Source of the DNA: Rhodobacteraceae bacterium UBA6197
Lineage (GTDB): Bacteria > Pseudomonadota > Alphaproteobacteria > Rhodobacterales > Rhodobacteraceae
Assembly: GCA_002422085.1 (NCBI GenBank)
Contig: DISZ01000008.1
Location: forward strand, 1 to 64,000
Reading direction: 5' to 3'
DNA length: 64,000 nucleotides
How positions within the stretch are numbered: position 1 is the stretch's first letter; each line of letters starts with the position of its first letter. Of this stretch, positions 25,800 through 34,426 are shown piece by piece. A model generated the notes under the pieces. It was given only the letters and a program-made list of their open reading frames with translations, was not told where the DNA came from and did not search any database. Made by a program: the position numbers and the translations under genes.

Positions 25800-27712
25800 A
25801 GCGCTTTCCCTTTCTTCTGCCGCGCCGCATCCCATATGGCGCAGAGTTTCGCAAATTTCTCAGACATTTGCGCGACGGCCTTCACGTCGTCGATACGTCC
25901 TTCGAACCAGTCGCGCGCGGCCTCGGCAAAGATCGTGCGACCGACCGCGAAACCCTTGACCAGATCGTGCTGCGCCGCCAGAGCAAAGCTTTGTGCCAGC
26001 TCGGCCTCGGGCGCGTCCAACCCCAGCACCACGATGCCGCGCGTCCGCGGATCGTTGCGGTTGATGGCATCGCAGGCATTGCGCCAGGCCACGTCGGTGC
26101 GAAACGGTTCTAGCTTCCACCAATCGGGGTAGATGCCGATGTCATAGAACCGCTGGATCAGCCTTGCCGAGGTCATGTCATCCACCGGAGCCACTTTGGA
26201 CGGGATGATTTCCAAAAGGAATTCCAATCTGTTACGGCGCGAAGCTGAGAAAAGTCTCAACAAGGTCTGTTCTTGATCGGCGCGGGTTTTCGGGCTGTCG
26301 TCGGGGTGGCAAAAGCACAGGACCTTGACGACATGACCCAAGGGCCATTCCCCCAATCCGCCGCAATCCCGGCCCAGATCCGGCTCGAGCGTCAGCGGCC
26401 GCGCGCCGGGCCATTCCGCCGGGCGACCGATCCAAAGCCCGGTTCCGGTCGCCGCAAACAGTGCATCGCGCCCCAGACGACCGTCGCACAACACCCCATA
26501 CCCCGGTCGGCCCGCCGCCACAGCCACCGCAGCTTTCAGGCATAACTGTTTGAAGTTTCCTATTTTTTCGTGACTAGCCCCGCAGGCGTCGGCAACCTCT
26601 TCCAATTGCATGCGGTGGTCGAAGGCAAAGACATGCATTGCGGACCAGTCGCCGTGACGATTGCTTGACCAGTGTATCTGCTCTAGCGCCGCATCCTTGC
26701 GCAACGCCTTTTGCTGCACACCGCGCGCCAAGAAGAACTGCAGCTCGTCCCAACTGGGATAGGCGGGGGTGCAGCCGTGCCGACTGACCGCAAAAGCACC
26801 GCAGGCATTGGCATATTTCAGCGCGACGGGCCAAGGCTCGCCGTCCAGCCAACCCTTGAGCAACCCCGACATGAAGCCATCGCCCGCGCCCAGAACGTTG
26901 AACACCTCGATCGGAAAACCGGGGCCGGACTGGCCCTCGTCCAGCGTCGCGGGGATCGCGCCCTCGAAGGCGGCGGCCCCCATCGGCCCGCGTTTGCACA
27001 CCAGCGTGGCGCCGGTGACCGCCCGCACGGCGCGCAGGGCAGCGATCGTGTCAGTGGTGCCGCCAGCGATGTGAAACTCTTCTTCCGTGCCGACGATCAG
27101 ATCGAAAAGATGCAGCGTTGCCCGTAGTTTGGCGGTCACTTCTGCGGATTCGACAAAGCGACTTTCGCCCGCGCCATGCCCCGCCAGCCCCCAAAGATTG
27201 GGCCGATAGTCGATATCCAGCGCCGTTTGCGCGCCGGTCTTGCGCGCCAGATGCAGTGCCTTGAGCACCGCCGCTTCGGTCCGCGGATGGCTCAGATGGG
27301 TGCCGGTCGCCACCACGGCGCGGGCCTTGGCGATGAAGGCGGGGTCGATGTCGTCTTCGCAAAGCGCCATATCAGCGCAGTTTTCGCGGTAAAAGATCAG
27401 CGGAAACTGCTGCTCATCGCGGATCCCCAGCAGCACCAGCGCCGTCAGCCGGTCCGGGTCGGTCACGACGCCGCGCACATCGACGCCTTCGCGCACCAGC
27501 TCTTCGCGAATGAAACGGCCCATATGTTCATCACCGACGCGGGTAATCAGCGCCGATTTCAGCCCCAGACGCGCGGTCCCGGCGGCAATATTGGCCGGGC
27601 TGCCGCCAATGTATTTCTGAAAGCTGCCCATATCCTCAAGCCGCCCGCCCACCTGCGCACCGTAAAGATCGACCGAGGCACGGCCGATGGTAATGACATC
27701 GAGCGTCTTCAT
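25796..27712 (-). CDS. iolC: Bifunctional 5-dehydro-2-deoxygluconokinase / 5-dehydro-2-deoxyphosphogluconate aldolase-like protein
   Basis: Fusion of 638 aa. Residues 1 to about 325 form a PfkB-family kinase (GGSPANIAAGTARLG near residue 33; NVLGAGDGFMSGLLKG with the catalytic Asp near residue 270) that phosphorylates 2-deoxy-5-keto-gluconate. The rest is a DUF2090 domain (FAFDHRMQLEEVADACG onwards), a TIM-barrel family linked to the next step, aldol cleavage. The fusion is common in Alphaproteobacteria and could replace a separate IolJ; none is visible here. The ATG at 27712 has GGAGGGG upstream. A perfect IolR-type operator lies 45 bases upstream. Confidence 0.94.
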   Translation of the reverse strand: MKTLDVITIGRASVDLYGAQVGGRLEDMGSFQKYIGGSPANIAAGTARLGLKSALITRVGDEHMGRFIREELVREGVDVRGVVTDPDRLTALVLLGIRDEQQFPLIFYRENCADMALCEDDIDPAFIAKARAVVATGTHLSHPRTEAAVLKALHLARKTGAQTALDIDYRPNLWGLAGHGAGESRFVESAEVTAKLRATLHLFDLIVGTEEEFHIAGGTTDTIAALRAVRAVTGATLVCKRGPMGAAAFEGAIPATLDEGQSGPGFPIEVFNVLGAGDGFMSGLLKGWLDGEPWPVALKYANACGAFAVSRHGCTPAYPSWDELQFFLARGVQQKALRKDAALEQIHWSSNRHGDWSAMHVFAFDHRMQLEEVADACGASHEKIGNFKQLCLKAAVAVAAGRPGYGVLCDGRLGRDALFAATGTGLWIGRPAEWPGARPLTLEPDLGRDCGGLGEWPLGHVVKVLCFCHPDDSPKTRADQEQTLLRLFSASRRNRLEFLLEIIPSKVAPVDDMTSARLIQRFYDIGIYPDWWKLEPFRTDVAWRNACDAINRNDPRTRGIVVLGLDAPEAELAQSFALAAQHDLVKGFAVGRTIFAEAARDWFEGRIDDVKAVAQMSEKFAKLCAIWDAARQKKGKAL

Positions 27713-27756
27713 ATTCCCCTCCCTGCGCGTGGCGAGAGACTCACCCTTGCCGCCTT

Positions 27757-27772
27757 TGGAATATTTATTCCA
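27757..27772. promoter_or_regulatory. Putative IolR operator upstream of iolC
   Basis: TGGAATATTTATTCCA is a perfect palindrome with 7-base arms and contains GGAA-N6-TTCC, the motif reported for the RpiR-type repressor IolR of Sinorhizobium meliloti. It lies in the 90-base gap between iolR and iolC and is AT-rich against the background. Together with the second copy at 28691 it suggests that both genes are repressed in the absence of inositol intermediates. Confidence 0.8.
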
Positions 27773-27802
27773 TTTGACCCGAACGCGGAAGAGGTTATTT
27801 GC

Positions 27803-28648
27803 CTAGCCCCGCGCCGACCGCGCCGCGCCGACCGCAACCGCCAGGGAAATCGCCAGCGCAATCGTGGCCGAAAGCGACCGGAACGCGCCGAAATCCACCT
27901 CGGGCACGGTCAACAACGCGGCCGCGCCGCCTGCCACCGGGCTGATCGGCGTGTCGGTGATGGCGACCACCGGTACTCCGCGACGGGCGGCAATCTCGGT
28001 CAGGACGACGGTTTCGTCGGAATAGGGTGCAAAGGATATCGCGATCAACGCATCACCGGGGCGCAGCGCATGTGAATGATCGAGCTTGCCGGTTCCCTCA
28101 TGCAGCATCGCCGGAATATTCATTTTTTCAAAAGCATAGGCCAGATAGGCCGCAACCGGAAACGCCCGTCGAAAGCCGGCGATATGGATCATGCCAGCCC
28201 CCGCGAGGTGGCGCACCGCCTGATCAAGCGCCGCGCCATCGGCATTGCGCGCCAAGGCCTCCAGGGACTGATGCCCGGCCTCGACAAACTCGGCCAGAAG
28301 CGCCTCTGCCGACCCGGCCCCGGCCTTGCGCAGGTTCGAAAGGCGCGTGGCATAGTCGGGGCGCGTCGGGGCAAAGTTTTCCCGAAACAGCCGCTGCATC
28401 TCGGAAAACCCCGAGAAACCAAGGATCTGGCAGAACCGCATCACCGCCGAGGGTGGCACACCGGCGCCGGCGGCCAGATCGGCCACGGTCGAAACCGCGA
28501 TCCGGTCGGTGTTGGCGGCGATATAGTCGGCGCATTGGCGCAACCGCTTGGGCAGCCCCTCGGACAGGTCTTTCAGGCGTTCGTCAAAATGTGCCACCGT
28601 GGTCGGGGCGCTGCTGCCCCCCGGTGTCAGGCCGGATTCAAAGCTCAT
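27803..28648 (-). CDS. iolR: RpiR-family transcriptional regulator, probable IolR
   Basis: A 281-aa regulator with an N-terminal RpiR helix-turn-helix (about residues 20-95: VADLAAGAGVPPSAVMRFCQILGFSGF) and a C-terminal SIS sugar-phosphate-binding domain (about residues 125-260: AGMIHIAGFRRAFPVAAYLAYAF; AISFAPYSDETVVL). The ATG at 28648 has AGGA upstream. A GTG 39 bases further upstream would extend it without support. It is the first gene upstream of iolC in the same direction, and GGAA-N6-TTCC palindromes lie before both genes. It is therefore probably the autoregulated repressor of this iol operon. Confidence 0.9.
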   Translation of the reverse strand: MSFESGLTPGGSSAPTTVAHFDERLKDLSEGLPKRLRQCADYIAANTDRIAVSTVADLAAGAGVPPSAVMRFCQILGFSGFSEMQRLFRENFAPTRPDYATRLSNLRKAGAGSAEALLAEFVEAGHQSLEALARNADGAALDQAVRHLAGAGMIHIAGFRRAFPVAAYLAYAFEKMNIPAMLHEGTGKLDHSHALRPGDALIAISFAPYSDETVVLTEIAARRGVPVVAITDTPISPVAGGAAALLTVPEVDFGAFRSLSATIALAISLAVAVGAARSARG

Positions 28649-28690
28649 GCGCGGTTCCTGGATACCGATTTCCCCCAGCACTAGCACGAA

Positions 28691-28706
28691 TGGAAAATTT
28701 GTTCCA
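28691..28706. promoter_or_regulatory. Putative IolR operator upstream of iolR
   Basis: TGGAAAATTTGTTCCA contains GGAA-N6-TTCC with 5-base perfect outer arms and has the same form as the site at 27757. It lies 43 bases upstream of the iolR start codon, a position suited to autorepression. Confidence 0.78.
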
Positions 28707-28756
28707 TGGTTTTGCCCAAAGCGCCCTCGGCCATGTCGCCGGCTCGGGCGGCGGTG

Positions 28757-29275
28757 TCAAAGCGCCTGCAACCCCTTGCGGTAGCGCGCGGCGTTGTCGC
28801 GGTAATGCGCCGCCGAAGCCAAAAGCCGCATTTGCGCCTCGGCGTCCAGGTGGCGCACCACCTTGCCCGGCGCGCCCATGACAAGGCTGAAGTCGGGGAT
28901 CACCTTGCCCTCGGCAATCAGCGCGCCGGCACCGATCAGACAGCCCTGCCCGATCTGGGCACCGTTCAGCACCGTCGCCCCCATGCCAATCAGCGACCCC
29001 GCGCCGATCCGGCAGCCATGCAGCATCGCCTTGTGGCCGATGGTGCAATTGGCGCCGATCACCAGCGGGTAGCCCATATCGGTGTGCAAGACCGAGCAGT
29101 CCTGAACGTTCGACCCCGCGCCGACCCTGATCTCTTCGTTGTCACCGCGCAACGTGGCGCCAAACCAGACGCTGGCGCCGGGCTCCAGCACCACCTTGCC
29201 GATCAGGTTGGCATCCGGCGCGACCCAGGCGTCGGTGGCGATGTCGGGGGCGATACCGTCGAGCGCATAGATCAT
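28757..29275 (-). CDS. Gamma-class carbonic anhydrase family protein
   Basis: A 172-aa left-handed beta-helix protein made of hexapeptide repeats (about residues 15-130), followed by a C-terminal helix. Zinc-ligand-like histidines are present in VLHTDMG and GHKAMLHGC, spaced as in gamma-carbonic anhydrases. It may hydrate CO2, but many family members have unproven activity. The ATG at 29275 overlaps the gmk stop as ATGA, so it is probably co-transcribed with yicC and gmk. Confidence 0.88.
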   Translation of the reverse strand: MIYALDGIAPDIATDAWVAPDANLIGKVVLEPGASVWFGATLRGDNEEIRVGAGSNVQDCSVLHTDMGYPLVIGANCTIGHKAMLHGCRIGAGSLIGMGATVLNGAQIGQGCLIGAGALIAEGKVIPDFSLVMGAPGKVVRHLDAEAQMRLLASAAHYRDNAARYRKGLQAL

Positions 29276-29907
29276 CGGGCTTCATACTCCTTGTTCAGGC
29301 CGCGGACGAAATCCGACAGATCCGGCTGACGGTCGCGGCGCATCCGTTCGGCCATCAGGATCGTCTTCAGCGCGGATTCGGCGGTGTCCAGATCGCGGTT
29401 GACCAACACATAGTCATATTCGGCCCAATGGCTGATTTCGGATTGCGATTTCGCCATCCGCCCGGCGATCACCGCGTCGCTGTCCTGACCGCGCCCGCGC
29501 AGGCGGCTTTCAAGATCACCGATCGAGGGCGGCAGGATGAAGATCGAGACCACATCCTTGCCCAGAGTCGAGTTGCGGATCTGCTGGCCGCCCTGCCAGT
29601 CGATATCGAACAGTGTATCGCGCCCGTCGCGCATCGCAGCCTCGACCGGCGCCTTCGGGGTGCCGTAGAAATTGCCGAACACCTCGGCATGTTCCAGCAT
29701 CTCGCCGGCGTTGACCATGGCCGCAAAGGCAGCGTGGTCGCGGAAATAGTAGTCCTGCCCGTCCTGTTCACCCGGTCGCGGCGCGCGCGTCGTCGCCGAG
29801 ACCGAGAATTTCAGCGTCGGGTCCCAGTGCATCAAGCGTTTTGCCAGCGTCGATTTGCCAGCACCCGAGGGCGAGGACAGGATAATCAAAAGGCCCTTGC
29901 GGCTCAT
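29272..29907 (-). CDS. gmk: Guanylate kinase
   Basis: Phosphorylates GMP to GDP with ATP. It has 211 aa. The P-loop SSPSGAGKSTLAKRL lies at about residues 11-25, the GMP-binding segment SATTRAPRPGEQDGQDYYF follows, and then DIDWQGGQQIR. The ATG at 29907 follows the yicC stop by 3 bases. The neighbourhood yicC-gmk is widely conserved in bacteria. Confidence 0.97.
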   Translation of the reverse strand: MSRKGLLIILSSPSGAGKSTLAKRLMHWDPTLKFSVSATTRAPRPGEQDGQDYYFRDHAAFAAMVNAGEMLEHAEVFGNFYGTPKAPVEAAMRDGRDTLFDIDWQGGQQIRNSTLGKDVVSIFILPPSIGDLESRLRGRGQDSDAVIAGRMAKSQSEISHWAEYDYVLVNRDLDTAESALKTILMAERMRRDRQPDLSDFVRGLNKEYEAR

Positions 29908-29910
29908 CTC

Positions 29911-30828
29911 TCACTCCACGTTCTGGATCTGCTCGCGCATCTGGTCGATGGTGTGTTTGAGGTCAAGCCCGAGCGCGGTCAAGGTGGTCGAGCCGGATTT
30001 GGAGCACAAGGTATTGGCCTCGCGGGTGAATTCCTGACTGAGGAAGTCGAATTTGCGCCCCACCGGCGCGGAGTCGGTCAACAGCGCGCGGGCGGCAGCG
30101 ATATGGGCGCCCAGCCGGTCGATTTCTTCGGTCACATCGGCCTTGACCGCCAGCATCGCCAGTTCTTGCGCGATTCGCCCCGAATCGGTGCCGGGGGCGG
30201 CGTCCAGAACCCGCGCCAGCGCGGTCGTCAGGGCGGCGGCAACCTCGGGGCGGCGGGCTTCGGCGGCATCCTTTGCGGCGGCGGTCAGCGCCGCGATCCG
30301 GTCCAGTTGCCCGGCGATCACCGCCCCGAGGGCGGCCCCTTCGGCGGCGCGCACCGCGTTGAAATCGGCCAGAACCGTGGTCAGATCCGCCAGCAGCGCG
30401 GCGCGCAGCGGGCCGGTGTCGGGTAGATCGGTGCTGCCCTGTTCGGTCACGCCGCGCAGGGTCAGGATGTCGCTGGCGCGGGTCGGCGCCAGCACAATGC
30501 CGCGCGCAAGGGCTTCGGTCTCGATCCGGGTCACTGCGGCCAGAGCGGCGGCCAGACCGGGGCCACTGAGGCGCGGGCCCTCGTCGCCCGCAATGCGGCC
30601 AAGCTTGAGGTTCACCGAGACGTTGCCGCGCGCCACGGCCTGCCCCACGGCGGCGCGCACCAAGGGCTCCAGCCCGTCGATGCCATCGGGCAGGCGCAGG
30701 CGCAGGTCCAGCCCCTTGCCGTTGACCGAGCGCACCTCCCACATCCAGTCATGGTCCTGCCCGGCGCCGCGCAGGCTGGCAAAACCGGTCATCGAGATCG
30801 TGCGGGGGCTTGTGTCTGGCTTAACCAT
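29911..30828 (-). CDS. yicC: YicC family endoribonuclease-like protein
   Basis: A 305-aa member of the YicC family; relatives are stress-linked endoribonucleases. The family N-terminus SMTGFASLRG occurs at residue 12. The C-terminal DUF1732 region runs from about residue 220 (KFDFLSQEFTREANTLCSKS) to the end (MREQIQNVE). The start at 30828 adds 12 residues before the usual SMTGFA. The ribosome site for it is weak, and the Met at 30792 is an alternative with none. It is divergent from the PAS gene across about 200 bases. Confidence 0.92.
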   Translation of the reverse strand: MVKPDTSPRTISMTGFASLRGAGQDHDWMWEVRSVNGKGLDLRLRLPDGIDGLEPLVRAAVGQAVARGNVSVNLKLGRIAGDEGPRLSGPGLAAALAAVTRIETEALARGIVLAPTRASDILTLRGVTEQGSTDLPDTGPLRAALLADLTTVLADFNAVRAAEGAALGAVIAGQLDRIAALTAAAKDAAEARRPEVAAALTTALARVLDAAPGTDSGRIAQELAMLAVKADVTEEIDRLGAHIAAARALLTDSAPVGRKFDFLSQEFTREANTLCSKSGSTTLTALGLDLKHTIDQMREQIQNVE

Positions 30829-30869
30829 TTAAGACTTTTGTTCTCCCACTGGCCGCAGAAAGGCGTATC

Positions 30870-30884
30870 TTAACACTTGAGTAA
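30870..30884. promoter_or_regulatory. Possible CtrA-like box upstream of the PAS gene
   Basis: TTAA-CACTTGA-GTAA matches the CtrA full site TTAA-N7-TTAA at seven of eight positions and lies in the yicC/PAS divergent gap. A similar match occurs by chance at 7282-7296 between convergent genes, so confidence is low. Confidence 0.25.
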
Positions 30885-31029
30885 TCAATGTTGCAGTCGG
30901 CCCGACATTAGCGCGTTCAAGGCGCGATGTGACAGACCGGATGTGGCTTTCGCGCAGTTTTTCGCGCCGCAAGAATGGAACAGGTGTATCGTGGAACGGG
31001 AACAGGACCTTTCGGGGAAGGTTGTGGCT

Positions 31030-31707
31030 ATGGGTGGTTCAGAGATCGGCAAAGGCCATCGGGTCACGGCGGAATTGCGCGCCTATTGGGAGGGTCTGCG
31101 CAAGGGCGGCCCGGTGCCGGCGCGGTCGGCGGTGGATCCGCGCGGCATCGAGCGTGCGTTGGAATACGCCTTCATTCTGGAACGGATCGCGCCGGGAATG
31201 GCGCGGTTTCGTCTGGCCGGGATGCACCTCAATGATCTGATGGGCATGGAGGTGCGTGGCATGCCGCTGACCGCCTTCTTTGCCCCGGTCGGTCGCAAAC
31301 GGATTGCCGAGGTGCTCGAGGGCGTCTTCAACGGCCCCGAGGTGGCCGAGCTGACGCTGACCGCCGAAACCGGAATCGGCAAACCCGCACTTGGGGCCAA
31401 GCTGTTGATCTTGCCGATGAAATCGGATCTGGGCGATGTCAACCGCGCCTTGGGCTGCCTGATTGCCGACGGCCCGATCGGGCGCAGCCCGCGCCGGTTC
31501 ACTCTGGCGGCGACTCAGATCAGCCCGATCATCGCCGGAAGCCCGGTGCAACGCGGTCTGCCGCAGCCGGTGGCGCCGCGTCTGGCCAGCTTTGCCGAAG
31601 CGCAACAGGGCTATGTTGCCGCCCCGAACCCGGGGGCTGCCCCGTCGATGACCCCCGAGGCGCGGCGTGCGTTGTTGCGGGTGGTCAGCACGAACGATCA
31701 AGGCTGA
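31030..31707 (+). CDS. PAS-domain protein (PAS_5 family)
   Basis: A 225-aa protein typical of Rhodobacterales, with a PAS_5-like domain at about residues 10-150 (ELRAYWEGLRKGGPVPARSAVDPRGIERAL; RFRLAGMHLNDLMGMEVRGMPL). The tail is low-complexity and rich in Pro and Ala. There is no output domain, so it may act through partner proteins; its ligand is unknown. The ATG at 31030 has GGGGAAGG eight bases upstream. The frame continues upstream, but that part does not look like coding sequence of this family. A strong intrinsic terminator follows. Confidence 0.82.
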   Translation: MGGSEIGKGHRVTAELRAYWEGLRKGGPVPARSAVDPRGIERALEYAFILERIAPGMARFRLAGMHLNDLMGMEVRGMPLTAFFAPVGRKRIAEVLEGVFNGPEVAELTLTAETGIGKPALGAKLLILPMKSDLGDVNRALGCLIADGPIGRSPRRFTLAATQISPIIAGSPVQRGLPQPVAPRLASFAEAQQGYVAAPNPGAAPSMTPEARRALLRVVSTNDQG

Positions 31708-31770
31708 GCCCGACAGATCGGGCGCGCGCCGGCGCGTTGGCCGGCAAAGCACCGTTCTGGCGACAGGAAC

Positions 31771-31800
31771 AATGGCGGCCCTGATCGGGCCGCCATTTTC
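31771..31800 (+). terminator. Intrinsic terminator after the PAS gene
   Basis: AATGGCGGCCC and GGGCCGCCATT form a perfect 11-bp stem with a 5-base loop (TGATC), followed by further T residues. It ends the PAS gene transcript. The convergent aroG gene stops 13 bases away, so it may act on both strands. Confidence 0.85.
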
Positions 31801-31812
31801 CATGCCATCGCG

Positions 31813-33183
31813 TCAAAGCCCCGAGGCCTGAGCCAGCAGTCGCCGGTCACGCAGTTCTTCCGAGACGAGGAACGCCAGTTCCAGCGACTGGCTGGCGTTC
31901 AGGCGCGGGTCGCACGCGGTATGATAGCGCGATTGCAGGTCTTCGTCGGTCACTGCGCGCACACCGCCGGTGCATTCGGTCACGTCCTTGCCGGTCATCT
32001 CGAAATGCACGCCGCCCGGGATCGTGCCCTCGGCCTTGTGAATGGCAAAGAACTCGCGCACTTCGCGCAGCACCGAATCGAAGGGCCGCGTCTTGTAGCC
32101 GGTCGAGGATTTGATCGTGTTGCCGTGCATCGCGTCGCAGGTCCAGACCACATTGGCGCCTTCGGATTGCACCGTCTGGATCAGCCGCGGCAAATGATCG
32201 GCCACCGCCCCCGCGCCAAAGCGCGCAATCAGCGTCAGCCGCCCGGCCTCGTTACCGGGGTTGAGCTTGGCCAACAGCAGCTTGAGATCGTCGGTTTTCA
32301 TCGAGGGGCCGCATTTCAACCCGATCGGGTTTTGCACACCACGGCAGAATTCCACATGCGCGCCGGCAGGCTGGCGGGTGCGGTCGCCGATCCACAGCAT
32401 ATGCCCCGACCCTGCCACCGGCAGGCCGGTGGTGCTGTCGATCCGGCACAGCGCCTCTTCGTATTCCAGCAAAAGCGCCTCGTGCGAGGTGTAAAACTCG
32501 ACCGTGCCCAGTTCATGCGCGGTGTCCGAGGTCACGCCGGCGGCGGCCATGAACTCCATCGCCTCCGAGATCTGGCGCGCAACCTCGCGGTAGCGCTGCG
32601 CCTCGTCTTCTTCGGTAAAGCCGGAAATCCAGCTTTGGACGCGGTGGATATCGGCAAAGCCGCCGGTCGAAAAGGCGCGCAGCAGGTTCAGGCTGGCGGC
32701 GGCCTGGGTATAGGCCTGAAGCATCCGCGACGGATCGGGGATACGCGCCTCGGGGGTGAATTCGAACCCGTTGATGATATCGCCGCGATAGCTGGGCAGC
32801 TCGATCCCGGCCGCCGTTTCGGTCGCCGCCGACCGCGGCTTGGCGAATTGCCCGGCCATGCGCCCGATCTTGACCACCGGCACCTTGGCGCCCCAGGTCA
32901 GCACGATCGCCATTTGCAGCATCACCTTGAAGGTGTCGCGGATGTTATCGGCGGAAAACTCGGCAAAGCTTTCGGCGCAGTCGCCACCTTGCAGCATGAA
33001 GGCCCGGCCTTCCGAGACGGCCGCCAGATGCGCCTTGAGGCGCCGCGCCTCGCCGGCAAAGACCAGCGGAGGCATCTTGGCCAGATTCGCCTCGACCGCC
33101 TGGACAGCGGCCAGATCGGGATAGTCCGGCATCTGCACGCGCGGCAGGGCGCGCCAATCAGATTTCATCCAGCCCTTGGTCAT
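31813..33183 (-). CDS. aroG: 3-deoxy-7-phosphoheptulonate synthase, class II
   Basis: First enzyme of the shikimate pathway, condensing phosphoenolpyruvate and erythrose 4-phosphate. It has 456 aa, typical of the class II (plant-like/AroA-II) family. Conserved segments are FMLQGGDCAESF near residue 70, then GRMAGQFAKPRS, FYTSHEALLLEYE, and WTCDAMHGNT towards the C-terminus. Three in-frame Met codons (33195, 33189, 33183) cluster at the start. The last has GGAG six bases upstream and matches the family N-terminus (MTKGWMKSDWRA). A perfect inverted repeat lies 36 bases upstream. Confidence 0.95.
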   Translation of the reverse strand: MTKGWMKSDWRALPRVQMPDYPDLAAVQAVEANLAKMPPLVFAGEARRLKAHLAAVSEGRAFMLQGGDCAESFAEFSADNIRDTFKVMLQMAIVLTWGAKVPVVKIGRMAGQFAKPRSAATETAAGIELPSYRGDIINGFEFTPEARIPDPSRMLQAYTQAAASLNLLRAFSTGGFADIHRVQSWISGFTEEDEAQRYREVARQISEAMEFMAAAGVTSDTAHELGTVEFYTSHEALLLEYEEALCRIDSTTGLPVAGSGHMLWIGDRTRQPAGAHVEFCRGVQNPIGLKCGPSMKTDDLKLLLAKLNPGNEAGRLTLIARFGAGAVADHLPRLIQTVQSEGANVVWTCDAMHGNTIKSSTGYKTRPFDSVLREVREFFAIHKAEGTIPGGVHFEMTGKDVTECTGGVRAVTDEDLQSRYHTACDPRLNASQSLELAFLVSEELRDRRLLAQASGL

Positions 33184-33219
33184 GTCCATCTCCATCTCCT
33201 CTTGCCGTTTTCGCAGGAA

Positions 33220-33239
33220 CGGCACGCGACAACGTGCCG
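33220..33239. promoter_or_regulatory. Inverted repeat in the aroG-glxA divergent gap
   Basis: CGGCACG and CGTGCCG form a perfect 7-bp dyad with a 6-base spacer. It lies 36 bases upstream of the aroG start within a 220-base divergent gap. It could be an operator for the divergent GlxA-type regulator or an RNA hairpin in the aroG leader. No T run or leader peptide is evident. Confidence 0.45.
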
Positions 33240-33403
33240 CGTGAACGCGCGCCTTATACGCGGCAGGGCCGCCCGACGCAAACCCTAGCACAACCTCGCG
33301 GCGCGACCGGCGGCAAAGGCAATGCGCGCGCGATCGACGGCCCCCCTTGCGGGCGCAGGGTTTCCCTGATTTGCTGCGTCAAACGACATATATCAGGTCG
33401 CAA

Positions 33404-34426
33404 ATGCACAAGTCACTGACTGCCAGATCCAGTTCTCGTCCGACTCGCCGGCCCGCGCCTGAAAAGCCGCGCCGGTTCGTGTTTCTGTTGCTGGACCGTT
33501 TCACCATGATGTCCTTTGCCGGCGCGATCGAGCCGTTGCGTCTGGCCAACAGGGTGTCCGGGCAGAGCCTTTACGAGTGGAAACTGGCGGGCGAAAACGG
33601 CACCGAAGTGCGCTGCTCGAATGGCACCAGGATGCGGCTGGATCTCGGGCTGGACGAAATCCTGCGCGACGATACGGTGATGGTCTGCGGCGGTGTCGAT
33701 GTCGCCGAGGCGACCACGCGGCCGGTGTTGAACTGGCTGCGCCGCGAGGCGCGCCGGGGGGCGGCGATCGGCGGGCTGTGCACCGGCGCATGGGCGGTGG
33801 CGCGCGCGGGGCTGCTGGATGGCAAACGCGCCACGATCCACTGGGAAAACCAGGACAGCTTTCTGGAGGAATTCGACAAGGTCCGGCTGACCAAATCGGT
33901 GTTTGTCGTCGATGGCAACCGGATGACAACCGCGGGCGGCACCGCCTCGATCGACCTCATGCTCAGGATCATCGCTCAGGATCATGGCGAAGAACTGGCC
34001 AATACCGTGGCCGATCAGATGATCTACAACTCGATCCGCACCGATCAGGACAGCCAGCGACTGTCGATCCCCACGCGGATCGGCGTGCGCCACCCGAAAC
34101 TGGCGCAGGTGATCGGCCGAATGGAGGCGAACCTCGAAGACCCGATCAGCCCGGCCAAACTGGCCGAAGAGGTGGCCATGTCCACCCGGCAACTGGAACG
34201 CCTGTTCCGCCGCTATCTGAACCGCAGCCCGAAACGCTATTATATGGAGATTCGGCTGCAAAAGGCGCGCAATCTTCTGATGCAGACCGAGATGAGCGTG
34301 ATCAACGTGGCGCTGGCCTGCGGCTTTGCCAGCCCGTCGCATTTTTCCAAATGCTATCGGGCGCAGTATTCGACAACCCCCTACCGCGAACGCGGCACTT
34401 CGGGCGGCGCGGACGACGACGACTAG
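33404..34426 (+). CDS. GlxA-family AraC-type transcriptional regulator
   Basis: A 340-aa regulator with an N-terminal DJ-1/PfpI-like domain (about residues 25-195: FVFLLLDRFTMMSFAGAIEPL; GGLCTGAWAVARAGLLDGKRATIHWEN, with the nucleophile-elbow Cys in LCTGAW) and two C-terminal AraC helix-turn-helix motifs (about residues 235-330: LAEEVAMSTRQLERLFRRYLNRSPKRYY; INVALACGFASPSHFSKCYR). Relatives control use of carnitine, betaine, arginine or related compounds. The adjacent amide/amino-acid transporter is a plausible target (inference). The ATG at 33404 has AGG upstream. Confidence 0.9.
   Translation: MHKSLTARSSSRPTRRPAPEKPRRFVFLLLDRFTMMSFAGAIEPLRLANRVSGQSLYEWKLAGENGTEVRCSNGTRMRLDLGLDEILRDDTVMVCGGVDVAEATTRPVLNWLRREARRGAAIGGLCTGAWAVARAGLLDGKRATIHWENQDSFLEEFDKVRLTKSVFVVDGNRMTTAGGTASIDLMLRIIAQDHGEELANTVADQMIYNSIRTDQDSQRLSIPTRIGVRHPKLAQVIGRMEANLEDPISPAKLAEEVAMSTRQLERLFRRYLNRSPKRYYMEIRLQKARNLLMQTEMSVINVALACGFASPSHFSKCYRAQYSTTPYRERGTSGGADDDD

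Noticed and set aside
33184..33403. Leader peptide or T-box-like attenuator before aroG
   Set aside because: No short frame rich in aromatic codons and no T-tract terminator; only the 7-bp dyad is present.
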